64,000 nucleotides of DNA from Phascolarctos cinereus (GCF_002099425.1 NW_018344289.1:1116001-1180000), one strand, 5' to 3'; shown: positions 35,530 through 47,178, counted from the stretch's first letter. The notes: a model not told the origin generated them from the sequence alone. Translations and numbers: made by a program.

Positions 35530-38500
35530 AATTTTAAAAAAGAGAGAAGAAAACCAAATTATTAGTATCAAGAATAAAAAGGGCAAGCTACCACCAAGGA
35601 AGAGGAAATTAAAACAATAATTAGGAATTATTTTGCCCAACTATATGCCAACAAATTTGACAATCTTATTGAAATGGATACATATGTACAAAAATATAAA
35701 TAGCCCAGATTAACCAAAGAGGAAGTAAAATACTTAAATAACCCCATCTCAGAAAAAGAAATTGAACAAGCCATTGATGAACTCCCCAGGAAAAAATCTC
35801 CAGAGACAGATGGATTTACATGCGAATTCTATCAAACATTTAAAGAACAATAAATTCCAATACTATATAGACTATTTGGGAAAATAGGTGAAAATGGAGT
35901 CTTTCCAAATTCTTTTTGCAATACAAATGTGGTGTTGATGTCTAAACCAGGAAGAGTCAAAACACAGAATGAAAATTAGAGACCAATTTCTCTAACGAAT
36001 ATAGACGCAAAAATTTTAAACAAAATATTAGCAAATAGATTACATCATCTTATCACAAGAATAATATACTATGACCAGGTAATATTTATACCAGGAATGC
36101 AGGGTTGGTTCAATATTAGGAAAACTATCAGCATCATTGAGCATATCAACACCAAAACCAACAGAAACCACATGATCATCTCAATAGATGCAGAAAAAGC
36201 TTTTGATAAAATACAACACCCATTCCTATTAAAAACACTAGAAAGCATAGGTATAAATGGAGTCTTCCTTAAAATAATAAATAGCATCTATCTAAAACCT
36301 TCAGCAAGCATTATATGTAATGGGGACAGGCTAGAAGCATTTCCAATAAGATTGGGGGAAACAAGGATGTCCATTATCACCACTGTTATTCAGTATTGTA
36401 CTGAAATTGTTAGCTTTAGCAATGAGAGAAAAAAATAAATTGAAGGCATTAGAATAGGCAAAGAAGAAACAAAGCTATCACTCTTTGCAGATGACATGAT
36501 TATATACTTAAAGAATCCTAGAGAATCAAGTAAAAAACTACTTGAAATAATAAACAACTTTAGCAAAGTTGCAGGCTATAAAATAAACCCACATAAATCA
36601 TCAGCATTTCTATATATTACCAACAAAGCCAACAGCAAGAGATAGAAAAGAAATCCCATTTAAACTTACTGTAGACATTATAAAATATTTAGGAGTCTAC
36701 CTCCCGAAACAAACCCAGGAACTCTATGAACACAATTACAAAACACTTTTCACACAAATAAAATCAGATCTAAATAATTGGAAAAACATCAGTTGCTCAT
36801 GGGTAGGCCAAGCTAATATAATAAAAATGACAATCCTACCTAAGCTAATTTACTTGCTCAGTGCCATACCAATCAAACTACCAAAAAATTATTTTATAGA
36901 GTTAGAAAAAATAATAACAAGATTCATTTGGAAAAACAAAAGTCCAGAATATCAAAGGAACTAATGAAAAGAAATGCAGGGAAGGTGGCCTAGCAATTCC
37001 AGATCTTAAATTGTATTATAAAGCAGCAATCATCAAAACTGCTTGGTACTGGCTAAGAAATAGGGAGGTGGATCAGTGGAATAGGTTAAATATGCAAGAC
37101 AGTAGTCAATGACTATAGTAATCTATTATTTGATAAACCCAAAGACCCCAGCTTCTGGATAAGAACCCACTCTTTGAAAAAAACTGCTGGGAAAACTGGA
37201 AAAGAGCATGGCAGGAACTAGGCATAGACCCAAATCTCACACCATATACCAAAATACATTCAAAATGGGTTCATGACTTAGATATAAAGGCTGATACCAT
37301 AAGTAAACTGGGAGAACATGGAATGGTTTACCTATCAGATCTATGGAGAAGAGAAGAATTTATGACCAAACAGGAGATAAAGAACATTATGAAAAGCAAA
37401 ATGGGTAATTTTGATTTCATTAAATTGAAAAGTGTTTGCCCAAACAAAGCCAATGCAACTAAGATTAGAAGGAACGTAGAAAATTGGGAAAGAATTTTTA
37501 CAATCAGTCTCTCTGATAAAGGCCTCATTTCTAAATATATAGAGAATTGAGACAAATTTATAAGAACACAAGCCGTTCGTTCCTCAGTTGATAAATGGTC
37601 AAAGGGTATGAAAAGACAGTTCTCAGTTGAAGAAATTAAAGCCATCTATAATCATATGGAAAAATGCTCTAAATTGTATCAAAACAACTCTGTGGTACCA
37701 CATCACACCTATCAGACTGGCCAACATGACAAACAGGAAAATGATAAATGTTGGAGAAGATGTGGGAAAATTGGAATACTAATACACTGTTGGTATAGTT
37801 GTGAAATGATCCAACCATTTTGGAGAACAATTTGGAACTATGCCCAAAGGGCTACAAAAATGTGCATACCCTTTCATCCAGCAATAGCACTTTTAGGGCT
37901 ATATCCCTAGATCAAAGAAAATGGAAAGACATCAAAGAAATAGAAAAAGGACGCACACCTACAAAAATATTCATAGTAGCTCTTTTTGTAGTGGCAAAGA
38001 ATTAGAAATTGAGAGGATGCCCATCAATTGGGGAATGGCTGAGCAAGTTGTGGTATATGAATGTAATGGAATATTATTGTGTTATAAGAAATGATGAACA
38101 GGCTGACTTCAGAAAAACCTGTAAAGACTTATGTGGTCTGATGCTGAGTGAAGGGAGTAGAACCAAGAGGACTTTGTACACAATAACAGCCGTATTATGC
38201 AATGACTAGTGTTGTTAAACTGAACCCTTCTTAGCATTACAAGGATCTAAGGCATCTGCAGAGGCCTAGGGATGGAAAATGCTGTCCACATCCAAAGAAA
38301 GAACTATGGAAGTCGAATCGCTATCACTTATTTTTACCTTCTATTGAGCTTTGTTTCATCATTTTGATGGTTCCTCCTATTGGTTTTAATTTTTACTTAC
38401 AATTTCATTAATGTGAAAATATGTTTAATACGAGTGTAAATGTAAAGTCTCTATCAAATTATGTGCCGTCTGGTGGGGGGGAGAAAGGGGGAGAAAAATT

Positions 38501-38567
38501 TTCAGCTCAAAAGCATATGCAAGCGATTATTGATAAATCAAAATAAATTAATAAAATTTTAAAAAAG
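35530..38567 (+). mobile_element. 5'-truncated L1 with probable 13-bp TSD
   Basis: Body 35,543-38,554 runs from the ORF2 linker before RT through the ORF2 stop (38,207-38,209), a 3' UTR with a G-run (38,472-38,492) and an A-rich end. aattttaaaaaag occurs at 35,530-35,542 and again at 38,555-38,567, exactly at the two edges, and looks like an L1 endonuclease TTTT/A-type target duplicated on insertion, although it is low-complexity. The 5' truncation is the usual L1 fate. Confidence 0.85.
35543..38209 (+). pseudogene. L1 ORF2 remnant: RT and C-terminal domain
   Basis: RT motifs in order: [20 protein letters not shown] (35,785), [20 protein letters not shown] (36,100), [20 protein letters not shown] (36,185) and an intact LFADDMIIY (36,481-36,507), so both catalytic Asp of FADD remain. 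The C-terminal Zn-knuckle region follows with CWRRCGKIGILIHCWYSCEM (37,750-37,810) and the end GSRTKRTLYTITAVLCND at 38,209. There are several shifts, for example after 36,350. About the last two thirds of ORF2p. Confidence 0.92.
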
Positions 38568-40517
38568 GATTAGATTATTTAGTTTCCAATTAATTTTTGG
38601 TCTATCTTTCCATGGCCATTTATTGCATATAATCTTTATTGTATCATCATCTAAAAAGTATGTATTTAATATTTTTGCCTTTCTGCTTTGGTCTGTGAGG
38701 TTTTATGCCTTAGTATATGGTCAATTTTTGTGTATGTCCCGAGAAAAAAGTATATTTCTTTCTATCACATTCCACTTTTTTCTGGAGGTCTACCATGTCT
38801 AACTTCTGTAAAATTCTATTCACCTCCCTAACTTATTTCTTGTTTATTTTGTGGTTTGATTCATCTAGTTGAGAGATGGGGAAGTTGAGTCTAGCATAGT
38901 TTTGCTGTCTATTTCTTCCTGTAACTTCTTTAACGACTCTGAGGTACCATATCACACCTGTCAGATTGGCCAACATGACAAAACAGGAAAATGATAAATA
39001 TTGGAGAAGATGTGGGAGAACTTGATCACTAATATATTGTTAGTGGAGTTGTGAAATGATCCAACCATTTTGGAGAGCAATTTGGTGCATTTATGGTGAG
39101 TAATGATATTACTTCATTGTCTATGGCGCATTTTAGCAGGATGTTGTTTCCTTCCTTATCTCTTTTAATAAGATGTATTATTTGCTTTTGCTTTGTCTGA
39201 GATCAGGATTGCTACCAATCCTTTTTTTTTTTACTTCAGTTGAAGCACAATATATTCTACTCCAGCCTTTTACCTTTACCCTGTGTGTGTCCCTCCCTTT
39301 CAAATGTGTTTCCTGGAAACAACGGATTGTAGTATGGTTTTTAATCCATTCTGCTATCCCCTCCAGTTTTGTGGGAGAGTTCATCCCATTCGCATTTACA
39401 ATTATGATTACTGTCTATGTCTTTCTCTCCATCCTGTTTCCCCCCTGTTTATGCTTTTTTCTTTTTTCCCTTTCCCTCCTCACTAGTTTTGCTTTTGACC
39501 CTGCCTCTCTCAGTCCCTCCTTCCTCAGTCCCCTCTCCCTTCTTTTAGCCCCTTACCTTTTTTTTCCCCTTTCCCCTTACCATTTCTTCCCTCCTTTCTA
39601 TCCCCACTCCCTTTTCTTTCCCGTTTTCCCTCCTACTGAATATAGGGCAAGTAAGATTTCTGTACCTAACTGAATATGTTATTCCCTCCTTGAACCAAAT
39701 AAGATGAGAGTAAGGTTCAAACAATTCTCATCTCCCTCCCTACAGCCCCTTTGCCTGTACTGTAATATGTTTTTACTGCCTTTTTCTGTAATATGGTTTA
39801 CCCTTGTCTGCCTCCTCCTTTAATTTTCTCCCAGTCCAATCTCTTTATTAGATTAGCATAATCCACTTAATTAGATCCATTTAACCCACTTACACTGTTT
39901 TTATCATAATTTATCATTTTTTTCACTATCAAAGTTAAGTTATATCTAACTTATACCTCTGTTTATGTATACCCCTTTGAAATGATGTAATAATGATACA
40001 ATTCTCAAGAGTTACAAGTGTCATTTTCCCTTGTAGGGATGTAAACAATTTTACCTTATTAATGATATGGTTTTTTCCTATCCTGTTTACTTTTTTATGT
40101 GTCTCTTGAGTCTTGTATTTGAAGATCAAATTTTCTGTCTTTTTATCAGGAAGTTTTAGAAATCCCTTATTCCACTGGATATCCATCTTCTCCCCTGAAA
40201 GATTGCACTCGTTTTCATTTAGTAGTTAATCATTGGCTGTAATCCAAGCTCCTTTGACTTGTGTAATATTGTATTCCATGCCCTATGATCTTTCATGTAG
40301 AATCTGCAAGGTTCTGCATAATCTTGACTGTGGTTATATGATATTTAAATTGTTTCTTTCTGGCTGCTTGCAGTGTATTCCCTTTGACCTGGTAATTTTG
40401 TAATTTGGCTGCTGTATTCCTTGGGATTTTCAATTTGGTATTTATTTCAGGAGGTGATTGGTGGATTCTTTCCATGCTTATTTTACCTTCAGGTTCTAGG
40501 AATTCAGGGCAGTTTTC
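38568..40517 (-). mobile_element. L1 fragment (b): ORF1 C-terminus, spacer, endonuclease
   Basis: Read on the minus strand: ORF1 from ENCPEFLEPEGKISMERIHQ (about 40,517) to its end near 40,180; a spacer that is pyrimidine-rich on plus (39,440-39,930); EN with MNSPTKLEGIAEWIKNH and CFQETHLKGRDTHR (39,384-39,250), and the EN-RT linker to 38,568 next to the A-tail of the preceding plus-strand L1. A 150-base piece in the opposite orientation interrupts EN (38,935-39,085). 5' and 3' ends are both missing. Confidence 0.88.
38935..39085 (+). mobile_element. Inverted 150-bp patch of L1 ORF2 C-terminus inside EN
   Basis: gactctgaggtaccatatca, aacatgacaaaacaggaaaa, tattggagaagatgtgggag and atgatccaaccattttggag match the plus-strand L1 at 37,684-37,835 in sense, whereas everything on both sides is antisense EN. 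The EN sequence lacks the about 50 bases expected at this spot. Short shared bases (aac on the left, ttgg on the right) lie at the joints. Confidence 0.88.
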
Positions 40518-42722
40518 CTGAAGTCTTCTTGCTTCTTATAGCACAATAGTATTCCACTACATAAATGTACCACAACCTGTTCAACCATTCCACAATTGAT
40601 GAGCATCCCCTAAATTTCCAATCCTTTATTTCTTTGGGATACAGACCTAGAAGTACTACTGCTGAGTTGAAAGGTGTGCACAATTTTATAACCCTTTAAA
40701 CATCATTCCAAATTGCTCTCCAGAATGGTTGAATCAGTTCACAATCAGTGCATTAGTGTTCCAAGTTTCACACATCTTCTACAACATTTATTATAGTTCT
40801 GTTTTGTCAGATTAGCCATTCTGATAGGTGTGTTGTGGTACCTCAGAGTTGTTTTGATTTGCATTTCTCCAATCAACAGTGATTTAGAACATTTTTATAT
40901 GACTGTAGATAGTTTCTTCCTCTGAAAACTGCCTATTCATATCCTTTGACCATTTATAAATTGAGGAATGACTTGTTTTCTTAAAAAATTTACTCAGTTC
41001 TCTATATGTTTTAGAAATGAGGCTGTTAGCAGAGCTGGTTGAATTTTTTCCCCAGTTTTCTACTTCCCTCCTAATCTTGGATGCATTGGTTTCATTTGTG
41101 CAAAAACTTTTCGATTTAATGTAATCAAAATTATTCATTTTGAATTTCATAACATTTTCTATCTCTTTTTTGTAAAAAATTCTTCCCTTCTCCATAGATC
41201 TAAAAGGTAAAATATTCCTTGCTCACCTAGTTTTCTTATACTATCCACCTTTATATCTAAATCCAATAATCATTTTGACTTTACCTAGGTACAGGATGTA
41301 ATATGTTGTTCTATGTCCAGTTTCTGCTAACTATTTTCCAGTTTTCCCAGCAGTTTTTGTTAAATAGCTGGAGTCTCTGGATTTATCAAATAGTAGATTA
41401 GTATAGTTATTGTTGTGTCTTGCATATCTAACCTATTATACTGATCTACTGCTCTGTTTCTTAGACAGTACCAAGTAGTTTTGATGATTGCTGCTTTATA
41501 ATACAATTTAAGATCTGGAATGGCTAGGCCACCTTCCCCTGCATTTGTTTTCATTAGTTCCCTTGATATTCTGGATCTTTTGTTCTTCCAAATCAATCTG
41601 GTTATTAATTTTTCTAAGTCTATGAAATAATTTTTTGGTAGTTTGATTGGTATGCGACTGAATAAGTAAATTAATTTAGGTAGAATTGCCATTTTTATTA
41701 TATTAGCTCAGCCTACCCTTGAACAACTGATGTTTTCCCAATTATTTAGATATGATTTTGTGTGTGTGTGTGTGGTGTGTGTGTGTGTGTGTGTGTGGTG
41801 AAATGTGTTTTGTAATTGTGTTCATAGAGTTCCTGGGTTTGTTCTGGTAGGTAGATTCCTAAATATTTTATAATGGAGTTTAAATGGAGTTTCTCTTTCT
41901 ATCTCTTGCTGTTGGACTTTGTTGGTAATATATAGAAATGCTGATGATTTATGTGGGTTTATTTTATAGCCTGCAACTTTGCTAAAGTTGTTGATTATTT
42001 CAGGTAGTTTTTTACTTGATTCTCCAGGATTCTCTAAGTATATCATCGCATCTTTTGCAAAGAGTGATAGGTTTGTTTCTTCTTTGCCTATTCTAATACC
42101 TTCAATTTCTTTTTCTTCTCTAATGTTTCGGGTACAATACTGAACAACAGTGGTGTTAATAGACATCCTTGTTTCACCTCTGATCTCATTGGAAATGCTT
42201 CTAACTTGTCCCCATTACATATGATGCTTGCTGAAGATTTTAGGTAGATGTTACTTATTATTTTAAGGAAGACTCCATTTCTACCTATGCTTTGCAGTGT
42301 TTTTAATAGGAGTGGGTGTTGTGCTTTGTCAAAAGCTTTTTCTGCATCTCGTGAGATGATCATGTGGTTTCTGCTGGTTTTGGTGTTGATATGTTCAATT
42401 ATGCTAATAGTTTCCCTAATATTGAACCAGCCCTGCATTCCTGGTATAAATACTACATGGTCATAGTGTATTATTCTTGTGATAAGTTGATGTAATCTAT
42501 TTGCTAATATTTTTAAAAACATTTTTGCATCTATATTCATTAGAAAAATTGGTATACAATTTTCTTTCTCTGTTTTGACTCTTCCTGGTTTAGGTATCAG
42601 CACCATATTTGTATCATAAAAAGAATTTGTTAAGACTCCTTCTTCACCTATTTTCCCAAATGATCTATATGGTATTGTCTCCCTCCTCTTAAAAAGCATT
42701 GATCATTCTTATTTTGGAGAAA
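40518..42722 (-). mobile_element. L1 fragment (a): RT to near end of ORF2
   Basis: Read on the minus strand from 42,722: [63 protein letters not shown] (the longest open LINE piece in the window, 203 codons, 42,699-42,088), LFAKDAMIY where FADD is usual, so an active-site Asp is lost, then the C-terminal domain to YYCAI near 40,540. The last about 40 codons and the 3' UTR are replaced by ORF1 of fragment (b). Confidence 0.92.
41759..41803 (-). repeat. (TG)n microsatellite within L1 ORF2
   Basis: tgtgtg runs with gg interruptions replace the codons for TQIKSDLN-like sequence where the plus-strand L1 has cacacaaataaaatcagat; the repeat probably grew from the cacaca there. Confidence 0.92.
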
Positions 42723-43080
42723 ACATGGAATGTTTCAGCAACAAGTCAGTTGGAGTTTATTCATGGTCCTTCATATACACGGGAAAAATAGGTAGTAATG
42801 TCTTTTCTTTATTTTAATAAAGTTCCCCACATTTTCTTTTTTTTTTCTTTCCTCACCTTTCCCCTTTTTTTCTTATCCTGATTGTCTGACTCTCTCTCAC
42901 CTTATTTCAGTCACCTGGCTGCCTAGTCTTCCTTGAAGTCAGAACTAAAGCTCCACATTCTTCAATAAACTTTTACTGGTACTCCTTAATCACAATATCT
43001 TCCCTTCAAGGTTGTGTACAGTTTATGCTGTATGTCATATTCATACAAATAGATTGCATATTTTCTTTGTCATTGGACCT
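42723..43080. other. Unassigned sequence
   Basis: Pyrimidine-rich at 42,833-42,900; nothing recognised. Confidence 0.4.
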
Positions 43081-43084
43081 TGAA

Positions 43085-43370
43085 AACAGAATGTCCTTGC
43101 AACAAGGTGACACATTGGATAGAGTAATGGATCCAGAGTCAAGAAGCTCTGAGTTCAAATAGTCTCGGAAGCTTCCTAACTATGTGACCAGGGAGAAGTC
43201 ACTCCACTTCTGTCTCCCTCAATTTTCTCATCTATAAAATGAGGAGAATGATAACATTTACTTTCCAGGGTTGTCATGAGAGTTAAATGTGGTAACACGT
43301 ACAGCTCATTGAAATCTCTAAAGTGTTCTGTAAAGTATAATATTCCTGCCTGTCTCAGTGTCCCAAGTGT
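43085..43370 (+). mobile_element. CORE/MIR-type SINE, near full length
   Basis: acattggatagagtaatgga, gagttcaaatagtctcgg, tctcatctataaaatgagga, cagggttgtcatgagagtta and attgaaatctctaaagtgtt follow the whole family order. Confidence 0.75.
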
Positions 43371-44012
43371 TTAGTATATTAGGCTCTTAAGAAATTAATG
43401 TTGAAGCAATATTTTTACTCTTTAACATTTCAAAGAACTTTATTTTTTTTCTAATGACACGTAAATCTGATTTTCAACATTCTTTTTTGTAAGATATTTA
43501 GTTCTAAAATTTTCTCCTTCTCTCCATTCCCTTCCCTCTCTGCAAGACAGCAAGCATCTACACGTACAATACTACTAAACATTTTTCCACATTAGTCATC
43601 TTGTGAAATAAGAGTCAAAACAAAAAGGAAAAACCATGAGAAAGGGGAAAAAAGAATAAAGGAAATTAAAATAGTATGCTTCAATATGCACTCAGACTCC
43701 ATAGTTCTTTTTCTGTATGTGGTCAGCATTTTCCATCACAAGCCTTTTGGAATTGTCTTGGATAATTGTATTGCTGAGAAAAGCAGAGTCTATCATAGGT
43801 GATCATCATGTAATATAGCTGTTACTGTGCACAAGGTTCTACTTCTGCTCACTTCACTCAGCATCAGTTCACAAAAGTTTTTCCAGGTTTTACTGAAATC
43901 CACTTATTCATCATATCTTAGAACAAAATAGTATTCCATTATGTTCATATACCACAACTTGTTCAGCCATTGCCCTATTGATGGGCATCCCCTCAATTTC
44001 TTTTTTTTTTTT

Positions 44013-44088
44013 ATGTGACTTGCTTTATTGCAATATTACTGTTGTCTGGAACCAAACTCGCAATGTCTTTGAGGTACAGCTATACATA
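44013..44088 (-). mobile_element. Tigger (pogo-type DNA transposon) terminal fragment
   Basis: On minus: gtacctcaaagacattgcga, gtttggttccagacaacagt and gcaataaagcaagtcacat match the Tigger terminus as I know it (acctcggagatattgcgggt, ggttccagaccaccgcaata, aagcgagtcac). It supplies the AATAAA of the retrocopy. Confidence 0.8.
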
Positions 44089-44117
44089 ACACAGATGAGC
44101 TCTTTAGGATCAGGGTA

Positions 44118-44250
44118 TTTTTTAGGATAGCAAAGTGGATAGATCATAGGTCCCAGAGTCCAGGGAACCTGAGCTCAAATTCAGACCCAGAAACTTATTA
44201 GATTAGCTCTGTGAGCATGGGCAAGCCACCCAGCCCCAACTGCCTCACCA
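44118..44250 (+). mobile_element. tRNA-derived SINE inside the composite retrocopy
   Basis: gatagcaaagtggatagatc, cccagagtccagggaacctg, gagctcaaattcagaccca, gctctgtgagcatgggcaag and cagccccaactgcctcacc follow the Mar1/WSINE-type order, antisense to the A-tail of the retrocopy. Confidence 0.75.
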
Positions 44251-44334
44251 AAGAAAAAATTCAGGGAATAGTTTTGGTTTGCTTTATTTCACTTATTGAT
44301 TTTATCTTTCTTATCCCCACAGTTTAGCTCATTG

Positions 44335-44520
44335 ACTAGCACAGGTGGAGAACTTGAGGCCTTAAGGCCACCCATGGCCCTCCAGGTCCTTGGGTATGGC
44401 CCTTTCACTGAGTCCACATTTCACAGAACAAATCCTTTAATTAAGGGGATTTCTTCTGTTAAGTTTGAACTCAGTCAAGGGGACTCAGTTTAGGATCTAG
44501 AGGACTCAGGGCCACAGGAT
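44335..44520. mobile_element. Palindromic MITE-like DNA element, probably hAT-related
   Basis: caggtggagaacttgaggcc, ccttaaggccacccatggcc, ccttgggtatggccctttca, cacagaacaaatcctttaat and, in mirror order, ggggatttcttctgttaagt, ctcagtcaaggggactcag, gatctagaggactcagggcc. The two halves are near inverted repeats. I recall this as a high-copy non-autonomous DNA element of marsupials with a caggggtgg-type end; the right end is cut short here. Confidence 0.55.
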
Positions 44521-45985
44521 TGGCATCTCCTCAATTTCCATCTCTCTGCCACCACAATAATAACTGCAATAAATATTTTGTATTTCTGGAAATTTTCCCC
44601 TTTTTTAATGATCTCTTTGGGATACAGACCTAGCAATGGTATTGCTGGATCAAAGGTTATGAATAGTTTTATAGCCCATTAGGCATAGTTTCAAACTGTT
44701 CTGCAGAATGGTTGGATTAATTCTCAACTCCACCAACAATGCATTAATGTTCCAAATATCCCACATTTTATCCAGTGTTAATCATTTCTCTGTTTCATCA
44801 TATGAGCTGATTTGATAGATATGATGTTGTACCTAAGAGTTGTCTTAGTTTGCATTTCTCTAATCAATAGTGATTTAGAGCATTTTTATATGATTATAGT
44901 AAGCTTTAATTTCTTCATCTGAAACCTGCCTGTCATATTCTTTGACCATTTATCGACTGGAGAATAACTTGTATTCTTATAAATTTGATTCCATTCTCTA
45001 TACACTTTAGGAATGAGGCCTTTATCAGAAACATTGTCTGTAAAAAAATATTCCCCAGCTTTCTGCTTTCCTTCTAGTCTTGGTTGCATCAATTTTCATT
45101 GAGCAAAAGCTTTGAATTTAATGTAACCATTGTGTATTTCACAATGTTCTCTATCTCTTATCTGGTAATGCATTTTTTCTTTTTCCATGGATCTAACAGG
45201 TAAACTATCCCTTGTTCTCCTAGTTTGTTAATGGTATCATCCTTTATGTCAAAATCATGTATTCATTTTGATCTTATCTTGGTACAGTGTGTGAGATGTT
45301 TCTGCCATAATATTTTCCAGTTTTCCCAGTAGTTTTTGTCAGATAGTTAGTTCTTAACCAAGGAGCTGGAATCTTTGGGTTTATCAAACAGTAAATTACT
45401 ATATTTGTTGACTACTGTGTCTTGTGTACCTAACCCACTACATTAATCTGTCCTTCTATTTTTAAGCCATTATTAAATAGTTTTGATGATTGCCATTTTA
45501 TATAACAGTTTTACATCTGATATAACTAGTTCACCTTCCTTTTCATGTTTTTTTTTCATTAATTCACTTGACATTCTTAACCTTTTATTTTTCCAGATAA
45601 ATTGTGTTATTTTTTCTAGTTCTTTCATACACACACACACATACACATATGTATGCATGTAAATACACACAGGTATACACACATATGTGTTGCTGTGGCA
45701 CTGAATAAGTAAAATAATTTAGGTAGAACTGTCTTTTTTATTATATGAGCTTGGTCCATCCATGAGCAATTAATATTGTTCCAATCATTTAGATCTGACT
45801 TTATTTGCATGAAAAGTGTTTTGTAATTGTGTTCATATAATTCCTAGGTTTCCCTTGGAAAGTAGTCTCCAAAATATTTTATATTGTTTACAATTATTTT
45901 AAATGGAAATTTTCTATCTCTTGCTGCTGAGCTTTGTTAGTAATATGTAGAAATGCCGATGATTTATGTGGGCTTTCAATTTGCT

Positions 45986-47143
45986 TTCTGTAGTGAGACT
46001 GGAAGCCTCATAGCTGGCCTACTGAGCCAAGTCCAAAGGCACTGAGTTGCTGATCCACAGTGTGGCTAAAAAGCCTCCCACTGCCTTTGTCACTCATTTT
46101 AATTTAAGTATTGTTAGCTTGATTTATTCTTTGAACTATTCATTTAGGATAGCATTATTTAGTTTCAATTTACAATTATAAATTTGATTTCTCTCTCTGA
46201 TTATGTTAAATTTTGATTCTGTTGTGGTTTTTAAAGGTAAGGTTAATATATATTCTAAAATTATCTTTGCACTATGTGTGCTTTGATGTGAAATCAATTT
46301 TGAAAATATATTTATAACCTTAAAATTAGTGCATTTTAAAAGTTTTCCATTAAAATGTAATATTTCTATCAATTTCTTTTAGATCATTTTATTTAGGTCC
46401 ATTATTTGTAACTTCATTAAAAAAAAACTAGATTTGTGAAATTCTTAAAAGGGATCTTAAATTTTGTATAATTACTTACTTATCAAGCCTTTCTTTCATT
46501 TCAGTTAGTTTTTCTTGTACCTTCTTGCTTATTCTGACACTCACTCATATTAGTTTTTATTGATTATGTTGTTCTTTAAGCATAACATAATTTCCTTATT
46601 TTGCTCATATAACAGTTTATACACACACACACACATACACATTTGCAAATATATCTATAGAGATAGATAGATCTATATCTATCCATATCTATCTCTCTAT
46701 CACACAAAAATAAGGATTGCAGCAGCTGTAGTATTTATTTTGGTTTCCTACCTTTAATAACAATAAAAAGGTCCCTATATGTTAAGTGTATACATTTTTA
46801 TAATATATACATTATATACATTTTATACTGTAATACATTTTTATAATGGATACATTTTTATAATGTAATTTTTAATCCTTTCCACAGTTCTTTTTTATTT
46901 TATGCATGAGTTCAATATATTCATATATAGTTCTATATTTAGTGTTTATACCTTGCTATACATATATATTACATTACATTCTTTTTTAAAAATAAGCATA
47001 GCACGCTATCTAATTTGTGTTTCTTTAAAAAAAATCATTGTTGGTTTGTAGTCTCACACATAGAGGCCTCCCACACCTCATACCCAGCCCAGACCAAGTC
47101 TCGTACATTCTGCTACATATTCATAATCTATTACATGTACATA

Positions 47144-47178
<35 letters not shown>

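Larger units (their letters stand above)
43985..44538 (-). mobile_element. Composite polyadenylated retrocopy with 16-bp TSD inserted in L1
   Basis: gcatcccctcaatttc (43,985-44,000) and gcatctcctcaatttc (44,523-44,538) are the same L1 target sequence on both sides (15 of 16). Between them lies a 522-base insert with a 12-base T-run at 44,001-44,012, i.e. an A-tail on the minus strand. A tttatt (AATAAA on minus) at 44,024-44,029 sits 11 bases before the tail. The insert is a patchwork of a Tigger end, a tRNA-derived SINE in the other orientation and a palindromic DNA-element fragment, with no ORF. It looks like a reverse-transcribed, polyadenylated transcript rather than any single mobile element. 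Confidence 0.85.
43440..45985 (-). mobile_element. 5'-truncated L1, ORF2 RT to 3' UTR, split by a later insertion
   Basis: On the minus strand: SSAFLHIT-type RT sequence near 45,960, thumb and C-terminal region with LEKITQFIWKNKRLRMSSELMK (45,620-45,540), DKGLIPKVYREWNQIYKNT (45,030-44,980), to the 3' UTR (43,850-43,450) with tcctctctccattcccttcc on plus and an oligo-T end at 43,441-43,450. A CA/TATG microsatellite lies at 45,628-45,690. The composite retrocopy at 44,001-44,522 splits it within the ORF2 C-terminus. More diverged than fragments (a) and (b). Confidence 0.88.

Noticed and set aside
39173-39673. 166-codon plus-strand open frame
   Set aside because: Antisense to L1 EN and spacer of fragment (b); composition follows the pyrimidine-rich strand.
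35530-42722. Twin-priming (5' inversion) as the explanation of the L1 cluster
   Set aside because: Twin priming puts the inverted part upstream of the tailed part; here the opposite-strand sequence lies beyond the A-tail, and it includes a separate ORF1-EN piece.
46136-46372. Minus-strand 78-codon frame as a LINE coding remnant
   Set aside because: Only the last nine residues resemble the L1 EN-RT linker; too little to annotate as an element.
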